Positions 57,712 to 64,000 of a stretch of DNA of 64,000 nt are shown in pieces. The stretch comes from CBDCWO01 sp965223405 (GTDB lineage Bacteria > Bacteroidota > Bacteroidia > Chitinophagales > Saprospiraceae), in contig CBDCWO010000006.1 of NCBI GenBank assembly GCA_965223405.1, positions 5,580,001-5,644,000 of the forward strand, given 5' to 3'. The translations under genes were made by a program, and so were the position numbers. The notes under the pieces were generated by a model. The model saw only the letters and a list, made by a program, of their open reading frames with translations, was not told the origin of the DNA and did no database searches. Each line of letters opens with the position of its first letter. Positions within the stretch are counted from its first letter, which is position 1.

Positions 57712-58434
57712 ATGAGTGAAACATCTAAGTTAGTGCCAAGTTTTAAATTAGAAGACTTTGAAGAAGGATGTACCTTGTTAGTTGACAAGCCGCTGGACTG
57801 GACCTCTTTCGATGTCGTGCATAAGATCCGATCTATCATCCGAAAGAAATTGGACAAGAAAAATGTAAAAGTAGGTCATAGTGGTACTCTGGATCCTAAA
57901 GCCACTGGACTGTTGATACTCTGTGTGGGAAAGGCCACAAAAAGGCTTTCTGTTTTCCAAAATTATTCTAAGGAATATGTAGGAACAATGTATCTCGGTG
58001 CTACCACACCAAGCTTTGATTCTGAAACCCGGGTGGATCGTGTATATTCCACAGAACACCTTACAGCAGCTCTGCTCGAACAGACAGCTGCTAAATTCTT
58101 AGGAATACAAAACCAAATTCCTCCGGCATATTCTGCCATAAAGAAAAATGGAGAAAGGTCCTATCTGGCCGCACGAGAAGGTCGTAAGCTGGACTTAAGA
58201 AGTCGGGAAATTAATATAGGAGCTTTCGACATTCTATCCGTAGATTTACCTTACGTGGATTTTAAAGTATATTGCTCCAAAGGTACTTACATACGCTCAT
58301 TGGTTCATGACTTTGGTAAATCTGCTAATTCTGGTGCTTATTTGAAATCTTTGAAACGAACTAAAATTGGACCTTTTCATCTGAAAAATTCCTGGACGGT
58401 TGAAAATCTGGTACAGCAAATCAATTTAGTTTAG
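57712..58434 (+). CDS. truB: tRNA pseudouridine(55) synthase TruB
   Basis: 240 residues. VDKPLDWTSFDVVHKI, the catalytic Asp in GHSGTLDPKATGLLILCVG near residue 62, YSKEYVGTMYLG, and CSKGTYIRSLVHDFG. Lacks the long C-terminal PUA domain of E. coli TruB, as usual in Bacteroidota. Makes pseudouridine 55 in the T loop of tRNA. Confidence 0.95.
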   Translation: MSETSKLVPSFKLEDFEEGCTLLVDKPLDWTSFDVVHKIRSIIRKKLDKKNVKVGHSGTLDPKATGLLILCVGKATKRLSVFQNYSKEYVGTMYLGATTPSFDSETRVDRVYSTEHLTAALLEQTAAKFLGIQNQIPPAYSAIKKNGERSYLAAREGRKLDLRSREINIGAFDILSVDLPYVDFKVYCSKGTYIRSLVHDFGKSANSGAYLKSLKRTKIGPFHLKNSWTVENLVQQINLV

Positions 58435-58522
58435 AATAAAAGCATAAGTTTTATATCTTTACAATTAAATAATTCATAAGTCGTTATATATATCACTAAA
58501 ATATAATGTTTTGAAGGGTAAG

Positions 58523-59437
58523 ATGTTGATCATGTTTTTGTTGGGGATTTTATGTGGGCAGAATGGTTTTGCCGCTTCGGATAATGATAGCAATGAGGTG
58601 AAAATTGAAAATCCATGGAGCGTGAAGAAATCTGTTGGATTATTTTTTAACCAGGCAGCTTACAGTAATTACTGGAAAGGAGGCGGCGTCAACTCTATCG
58701 CATTGTCATCTCGATATGAATTACTGGCGAATTTTAAGAAAAACAATTCAAATTGGGAAAACCGTATTGAGTTTCAGTATGGTGTGATCAAAATCGGGTC
58801 AAACGAGATTCAAAAGAATGAAGATAATTTTGAAGTCAATTCGAAGTATGGTTATAAATTTTCTAAACATTTACGGCTTACCGGTTTGCTAAGTTTTCAG
58901 ACCCGATTACATGACCAATACGCCCTTAAAAAGAACGGGGAGAAGGGAAAGCGCATTGGTAATTTCCTTAGCCCTGCATTACTAAATGTAGGATCTGGTC
59001 TTGATTATTTTACCAATAACAAGGTGTTGAGTGTCTACTATACGCCCGTCAATAGTAAAATTACTTATGTACACGATGGAACGGTACGTAAACAATATCT
59101 TCCCAAGGAACCGGAAGGAGCAAAAGCAAAATATGAGTTGGGTTCTTTAGTTCGTGTCGAAGTAAAAAAAGAAATCTGGACCAATGTATTTTTGCATTCA
59201 ATCAGTACTTTTTTCACCAACCATCTAAAGAATTTTGGAAACATCGATGTGAACATTGAAAATAGATTAAAATTTAAGGTCAATAAATTTCTCAGTGCAA
59301 ACTTTTTGACTCAACTGGTATACGATGAGGATACACGGTTTGATATTCTGGATGAAGAAGGTGAACCTACAGGTAAAAAAGGACCACGAACCCAATTTAA
59401 AGAGGTTTTTAATATTGGGTTTTCCCACAGTTTTTAA
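58523..59437 (+). CDS. DUF3078 family outer-membrane protein
   Basis: 304 residues from the ATG at 58523 (MLIMFLLGILCGQNGFA, signal peptide); a TTG four codons earlier is possible. The Bacteroidota DUF3078 signature is clear: KSVGLFFNQAAYSNYWKGGG, VNSIALSSRYELLANFKKNN and KYGYKFSKHLRLTGLLSFQT. The rest is beta-barrel-like and ends NIGFSHSF with an aromatic C-terminal residue. Function unknown; it commonly lies near truB/uppP in this phylum. Confidence 0.88.
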   Translation: MLIMFLLGILCGQNGFAASDNDSNEVKIENPWSVKKSVGLFFNQAAYSNYWKGGGVNSIALSSRYELLANFKKNNSNWENRIEFQYGVIKIGSNEIQKNEDNFEVNSKYGYKFSKHLRLTGLLSFQTRLHDQYALKKNGEKGKRIGNFLSPALLNVGSGLDYFTNNKVLSVYYTPVNSKITYVHDGTVRKQYLPKEPEGAKAKYELGSLVRVEVKKEIWTNVFLHSISTFFTNHLKNFGNIDVNIENRLKFKVNKFLSANFLTQLVYDEDTRFDILDEEGEPTGKKGPRTQFKEVFNIGFSHSF

Positions 59438-59518
59438 AATAGATCCAACGCAGATTCGGAGAAAAAATGAAAGTGAATTAAGGAAATTATCTAACTTTAT
59501 ATTACAAAATATCATAAT

Positions 59519-60427
59519 ATGTCAATTGAAGTTGCTGGACTGACCAAGTTTTATGGGCAACAAAAAGCACTGGATGCAATTAACTTTAATATTAAAAAAG
59601 GGGAAATTGTGGGATTTCTAGGACCAAATGGCGCTGGCAAAACCACAACCATGAAAATCCTTACTGGTTTTATGCCTCCATACTCAGGTCAGGTTAAGAT
59701 CTGCAATATCGACATTTTAAAATTTCCTTTGGAAGCTCAGCGTAAAATTGGGTATTTACCAGAGCATAATCCATTATACCGCGACATGTTCGTTCAGGAA
59801 TATCTGCACTTTGTGTCATCGGTTCATAAATTATCCTACGCTCAATCCAAAATTGAAGAAATTATCAGAGAAACTGGACTATTAGATCAAGCCCATAAGA
59901 AAATTAACCAATTATCTAAAGGCTATAGACAACGTGTGGGATTGGCCCAAGCTATGCTTCATAACCCTGAAGTATTGATATTGGATGAGCCGACTACCGG
60001 ACTTGATCCGAATCAGATACTCGAAATTCGAAGTATCATAAAGAAGCAGAGTGAGGAAAAAACGATTTTGTTGTCTACACATATCATGCAGGAAGTGGAA
60101 GCCCTTTGCGATCGCGTGATCATTATAAATAAGGGAAGAATCATTGCGGATGGTCATACTGATGAACTTTCTAAGAAGCTGCAATCTGAAGAGCCAATCA
60201 TTGTGCAATTTGATAAAAAGTTGCAACCGGATCGGGTAGTACAGGCTTCCTGGGTAAAGGAAGCTCATAAACTTAATCCCTATCGGTGGAAACTATATCC
60301 GGGAATTTCTCAAGATATTAGACCTGAAGTATTTGATTTGGCTATTGCGAATAAATGCAGAATTCTTGAGATGTACAAGGAAAAAAATTCCTTGGAGGAT
60401 GTATTCCGAGAATTAACAGTTATTTAA
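59519..60427 (+). CDS. gldA: Gliding-motility ABC transporter ATP-binding protein GldA
   Basis: 302 residues. Walker A FLGPNGAGKTTTMKIL, signature LSKGYRQRVGLAQAM, Walker B VLILDEPTTGLD and the H loop STHIMQEVE; C-terminal extension (IVQFDKKLQPD onward) as in GldA. Works with GldF and GldG, encoded immediately after it, in gliding of Bacteroidota (known from Flavobacterium johnsoniae). gldF starts three bases after its stop. Confidence 0.93.
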   Translation: MSIEVAGLTKFYGQQKALDAINFNIKKGEIVGFLGPNGAGKTTTMKILTGFMPPYSGQVKICNIDILKFPLEAQRKIGYLPEHNPLYRDMFVQEYLHFVSSVHKLSYAQSKIEEIIRETGLLDQAHKKINQLSKGYRQRVGLAQAMLHNPEVLILDEPTTGLDPNQILEIRSIIKKQSEEKTILLSTHIMQEVEALCDRVIIINKGRIIADGHTDELSKKLQSEEPIIVQFDKKLQPDRVVQASWVKEAHKLNPYRWKLYPGISQDIRPEVFDLAIANKCRILEMYKEKNSLEDVFRELTVI

Positions 60428-60430
60428 ACT

Positions 60431-61153
60431 ATGGGTAGTATTTATTGGAAGGAGATAAAATATTTTTTTAGTTCGACAATGGGTTATTTGGTGATCGGAT
60501 TTTTTCTACTCATCTCCGGTTTGATGTTATGGGTGTTTCCCGAGACCAGTATTCTGGAATATCCATACGCTTCTCTTGATCCTTATTTCAATTTAGCACC
60601 TACCATTCTGATGATTTTAATCCCGGCGATAACCATGCGATCTATTGCCGAAGAAAAACAAAATGGAACCCTCGAACTCTTATTCTCTAAACCCATTAGT
60701 TCCAACAAAATAATCAGAGAAAAATATCTGGCCAATTTATCACTAGTGTGTATGGCTATCCTTCCAACTCTGGTTTATCTGTTGAGCATTAGACATTTGG
60801 TCGTGAACGTGAATATGTTGGATTTTGGAGAAATACTAGCTGGATATCTGGCCTTGATATTTCTGGCAGCAACATTTACTGCATTCGGATTATTTTCGTC
60901 GGCAATAAGTGAAAACCAAATTGTAGCTTTTATTGTCGGTGTATTTTTGTGTTTTATCGGATATTACGGATTTTTTTACATAAGTGAACTTCCATTCTTC
61001 TTTGGTGGTATTGATTTTATTATCCAACAAATTGGTATTGACTATCACTTTGAATCAATGAGTAGAGGAGTGATTGAACTAAAAGATGTGGTCTATTTTA
61101 CGACTATCATTCTCGGGTGTCTCTGGCTCACTAACCGGATTATCAGATCGTAA
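60431..61153 (+). CDS. gldF: Gliding-motility ABC transporter permease GldF
   Basis: 240 residues with about six hydrophobic helices; ABC-2-type pattern IYWKEIKYFFSSTMGYLVIG at the N-terminus, AITMRSIAEEKQNGTLELLF, and FTAFGLFSSAISENQIVAFI. Membrane subunit of the Gld transporter with GldG. Twelve bases separate it from gldG. Confidence 0.93.
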   Translation: MGSIYWKEIKYFFSSTMGYLVIGFFLLISGLMLWVFPETSILEYPYASLDPYFNLAPTILMILIPAITMRSIAEEKQNGTLELLFSKPISSNKIIREKYLANLSLVCMAILPTLVYLLSIRHLVVNVNMLDFGEILAGYLALIFLAATFTAFGLFSSAISENQIVAFIVGVFLCFIGYYGFFYISELPFFFGGIDFIIQQIGIDYHFESMSRGVIELKDVVYFTTIILGCLWLTNRIIRS

Positions 61154-61165
61154 AAAAAATCCAAG

Positions 61166-62875
61166 ATGCGCAGTATTAGTTCCAGAATAAATATCATTAA
61201 AGTTGTTGTTGTGTTCGGGGTGTTGTTACTCATTAATATTGCGACATCCTTTACCACATTAAAAGTGGATATTACAGACGATAAGCGATTTTCTCTTACC
61301 CAACCTACCCGAAATTTAATCAATCACATTCCCGAAATAGTTACCGCCAAGATACTACTTACCGGAGAAATTCCAGCCCAATTAAAAAGACTGCAAATCA
61401 ATACCACTCAGCTTCTTAACGAGTTTCGATCAGTTAATAAGGATATTAAATTAGTTTTCGAAGATCCCAATGACGGCACTTCAGAAGAAATAAAAAAACA
61501 GCGTGAAGTTTATTTAAAAGACCGAATCAGCCCGGTTGAATTTATCGTCCAGGATGGAAAACAAAGTAAAAGAGTTTCTATTTTTCCATACGTCATTTTT
61601 TATTTCCGGGATCGATACTTGCCTGTTAATCTCCTTGAGCAACAGATAGCGGGAGTTCCAAATGATGTTATCATCAATAACGCCATCGCGTTACTCGAAT
61701 ATAAATTGGCAAATGCGATCAAAAAATTAACTCTGGAAAATAAGCCATCCATATTTTTTACCACCGGACATGGTGAATTGGCATCATATCAAACCAAAAG
61801 TTTGGAATATGAGCTCAAGGATTTTTATACTATTGGTCGGATCGATCTAAATACACAATACCAAATAAATCCAGAGATCTCTGTGTTGATTGTCGCGAAG
61901 CCCACTCTGCCCTTTTCATCAAAAGATCTATACAAAATTGATCAGTATGTTATGGGTGGAGGTAAGGTAATTTGGATGTTGGACGCTATCCGGGCCGATC
62001 AGGATAGTCTTGCAGGTGGTCAGGAATATCTGTCGTTACCTTATGAAACACCCGTTGATGACCTCCTGTTTAGATACGGGGTTAGAATCCAGAAAAATGT
62101 GATATTGGATGCGCGAAATGCCAAAATTCTGCTTTTCTCAGGAAACCCAGGTGAAGGCGGGCAAAGTCAAACCTTTCCTTTTTACTACTATCCGGTTATA
62201 TTTGGAAACTCATACCACCCATTGGTAAAGAATATTGGACCGGTGCTATTGCAATTTCCAAGCACCATTGATACGCTCAAGACCAAAACCAGAATTGACA
62301 AAACTGTTCTACTGACTAGTTCTGAATATTCCAGAATTCAACTGTCTCCTGTACGACTTAGTTTGGATATTGTTTCAGTGAATATTCCCCAAGAACAATT
62401 TAGTCATCCATTCCAACCTGTTGCGGTATTGTTGGAAGGAATTTTTCCATCCATGTTTGAGAATCGAGTCAAACCACAAATGGAATCGGGATTACAAGAT
62501 CTTGGCATACCATTTAAAAAAGAAAGTGTACCGACCAAAATGATCGTGGTTTCTGATGGCGATTTAATTCGGAACCGGTTTCAGCGTAACGGCAATCCAT
62601 ATCCCGTGGGATACCATCCTGATGAGAATTATAAATTTTCCGGAAACGAGGATTTCATTAAAAATGCTTTAGACTATCTACTGGATCAGGAAGGACTGAT
62701 GGAGGCGAGGGCCAAAGAAATCAAGATAAAACTATTAGATAAAGAAAAAGTGCGAGAAGAAAAGAATAAGTGGCAATTTATCAATGTGGTCATTCCAATA
62801 TTATGCTTGTTGATATTTGGTGGGATATTCTCTTATGTTCGTAAAAAGAAATATACCAAAACGATAACAGCTTGA
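61166..62875 (+). CDS. gldG: Gliding-motility ABC transporter auxiliary protein GldG
   Basis: 569 residues. N-terminal transmembrane helix (VVVVFGVLLLINIATSFTTL), then the large periplasmic ABC-type-uncharacterised-transport (IFT52/GldG) domain with ITDDKRFSLTQPTRNLINHI and ATGHGE-like TTGHGELASYQTKSLEYELK, and a C-terminal helix (FINVVIPILCLLIFGGIFSY) with a basic tail. Third member of the gldAFG operon. Confidence 0.93.
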   Translation: MRSISSRINIIKVVVVFGVLLLINIATSFTTLKVDITDDKRFSLTQPTRNLINHIPEIVTAKILLTGEIPAQLKRLQINTTQLLNEFRSVNKDIKLVFEDPNDGTSEEIKKQREVYLKDRISPVEFIVQDGKQSKRVSIFPYVIFYFRDRYLPVNLLEQQIAGVPNDVIINNAIALLEYKLANAIKKLTLENKPSIFFTTGHGELASYQTKSLEYELKDFYTIGRIDLNTQYQINPEISVLIVAKPTLPFSSKDLYKIDQYVMGGGKVIWMLDAIRADQDSLAGGQEYLSLPYETPVDDLLFRYGVRIQKNVILDARNAKILLFSGNPGEGGQSQTFPFYYYPVIFGNSYHPLVKNIGPVLLQFPSTIDTLKTKTRIDKTVLLTSSEYSRIQLSPVRLSLDIVSVNIPQEQFSHPFQPVAVLLEGIFPSMFENRVKPQMESGLQDLGIPFKKESVPTKMIVVSDGDLIRNRFQRNGNPYPVGYHPDENYKFSGNEDFIKNALDYLLDQEGLMEARAKEIKIKLLDKEKVREEKNKWQFINVVIPILCLLIFGGIFSYVRKKKYTKTITA

Positions 62876-63083
62876 CAAGGATATAATTTTACTCCAGTTA
62901 TTAACCCAGTCACAGGAGATATCCTCTTCTAGTAATCCTGGATCACTCTGGTAATTTTGCACAAAATAAAATTTGTCATCCAGGGGTGGATACGAGGTGC
63001 AATTTTTAAAGAGCAGAAAATTATTGGCATAGAAGTTATTTTTATTAAAATATCTGACAAAAGATTGACTCGATTAAGCAATT

Positions 63084-64000
63084 ATGATATTGATTAATTC
63101 TATAAATGGTTATGGAGGAAAACTTGCAAGATATTTCCGATGTTGCCAAAGACATCCATTCACTTGGTCGATAGCGGTGATCATTTTTATTTATTCCTGC
63201 ACATCCGGGGATAATTCGGAAGTGAAATATCATATTACAAAACCTGAATTAATCCATACGGTTACTTTGGAGTATCCGTCTGGAGAAACAGTTAAGTTAA
63301 AACGAGAAAATTCCACATGGATTCTAAATGATCGGTATTTGGCCCGTATGGATGCAGTAGATTTATTACTAAAGACGATGAGTCAAGTAAGACTTAAGTT
63401 TATTCCGGCTCGGGCGGCATTAGAAATGATCAACAATGATATTGAAGATTTTGGTGTGAAAGTTACCGTTGCGGACCGCAATAAGCGCATCCTTGCTTCT
63501 TATCGAGTTGGAGGTGTAACTAATGACGAACTTGGTACCTATTTGCATTTGGAAGGTGAAGACCACCCTGTAGTGGTTCATATTCCGCATTGGGAAGGTA
63601 GTCTGCGGCCACGCTTTGTAATGTCCATAGAAGATTGGAGAGATAGAACCATTTTGGATGTAAATTCACAAAACGTACTTAAATTATCCGTGGAGTATCC
63701 AAAACAAAAATCGAGCTCTTTCATTATTAGGAATAATCAACCTCCAACCGTAGAACCATTTTATAATTTTACGGAAACACTTTCACCACAAAATCCAGGA
63801 ATAATTAAAGTATTTTTAGATAATTTAGGAACGATTTCCGGAGAGGCATTTATCAATTCTCATCCGGATAAGGAAACTTTGAAATTGCAAATACCTTTTG
63901 CAGAGATCCGCGTGGATTATGTGGGTAATAAATCGAAGGTAGTTAAAGTCTATCCCATACCAATCGAACTTTCCTCCGGGCAGATTGAAAGATACTGGGT
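63084..64000 (+). CDS. DUF4340-like protein next to gldG, partial at the window end
   Basis: Open from an ATG at 63084 to the window end (at least 305 residues). N-terminal hydrophobic stretch IAVIIFIYSC followed by CTSGDNSEVKYH looks like a signal-anchor or lipobox-type region, preceded by a long basic n-region. The periplasmic part (TVTLEYPSGETVKLKRENST, TWILNDRYLARMDAVDLLL, VADRNKRILASYRVGG, RPRFVMSIEDWRDRTILDV) follows the DUF4340 pattern. DUF4340 genes typically sit directly after gldFG-type transporter genes and probably code for a periplasmic partner. A shorter start would be possible at TTG 63090. The C-terminus is outside the window. Confidence 0.72.
   Translation, partial: MILINSINGYGGKLARYFRCCQRHPFTWSIAVIIFIYSCTSGDNSEVKYHITKPELIHTVTLEYPSGETVKLKRENSTWILNDRYLARMDAVDLLLKTMSQVRLKFIPARAALEMINNDIEDFGVKVTVADRNKRILASYRVGGVTNDELGTYLHLEGEDHPVVVHIPHWEGSLRPRFVMSIEDWRDRTILDVNSQNVLKLSVEYPKQKSSSFIIRNNQPPTVEPFYNFTETLSPQNPGIIKVFLDNLGTISGEAFINSHPDKETLKLQIPFAEIRVDYVGNKSKVVKVYPIPIELSSGQIERYW

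Overview
The window is a chromosomal segment of a Bacteroidota bacterium, most likely from the Saprospiria (Lewinella/Haliscomenobacter-like) side of the phylum. This is inferred from gene content: a secreted protein with a type IX secretion (T9SS) C-terminal sorting domain, the gliding-motility ABC transporter genes gldA-gldF-gldG, the Bacteroidota-only families DUF3098 and DUF3078, an Oar-like TonB-dependent receptor, and promoters of the Bacteroidota -33/-7 type (TTTG, about 20 bases, TAnnTTTG). No tRNA, rRNA or CRISPR array was seen.

Layout. 1-2496 (minus): HscA-type Hsp70 chaperone overlapping a truncated serine-hydrolase gene whose nucleophile is replaced. 2687-7283 (minus): a 1510-residue secreted repeat/PKD/cohesin/T9SS protein with a strong terminator. 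7598-13782 (plus): queuosine-precursor transporter, CtlX-like hydrolase, TonB-dependent receptor, patatin-like lipase. 13874-14872 (minus): LEA-like helical stress protein. 15143-21058 (plus): a giant alpha-2-macroglobulin-like lipoprotein that has lost its thioester.

21060-34240 is an accessory island of about 13 kb. It begins with the C-terminal stub of a tyrosine recombinase and a frameshifted DUF2200 gene. It then contains an integron cassette array without an intact integrase nearby (CALIN-like). Four attC-like sites (23238-23305, 24256-24315, 28969-29035, 29736-29823) delimit four cassettes. For every cassette the first 9-10 bases are the exact reverse complement of the R'' box at its own end, which is the signature of a circularisable cassette. 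The cassettes carry a HigB/HigA toxin-antitoxin pair, a 308-residue unknown protein, a cassette split by IS66 and by an IS91-type transposase plus tyrosine recombinase, and two small unknown genes. An IS1182/IS5-like element, a decayed second IS91 transposase, a PPK2 polyphosphate kinase and an ABC-permease fragment fill the rest.

34222-39605: two minus-strand genes (Gfo/Idh/MocA oxidoreductase, secreted amidohydrolase), then three plus-strand genes (flavin reductase-like, M20 peptidase, uncharacterised P-loop protein) that look like a small uncharacterised catabolic set. 39642-45942 (minus): the complete isoleucine/valine operon ilvD-ilvB-ilvN-ilvC-ilvA. 46286-48245 (minus): beta-barrel protein and a second Gfo/Idh/MocA oxidoreductase. 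48459-50744 (plus): rimO, small membrane protein, msrB. 50861-55301 (minus): PLP trans-sulfuration-type enzyme, cupin and leuS. 55428-55710: intergenic arrays of short tandem repeats. 55723-56325 (minus): secreted protein. 56470-64000 (plus): DUF3098, uppP, truB, DUF3078, gldA, gldF, gldG and a partial DUF4340-like gene running off the end.
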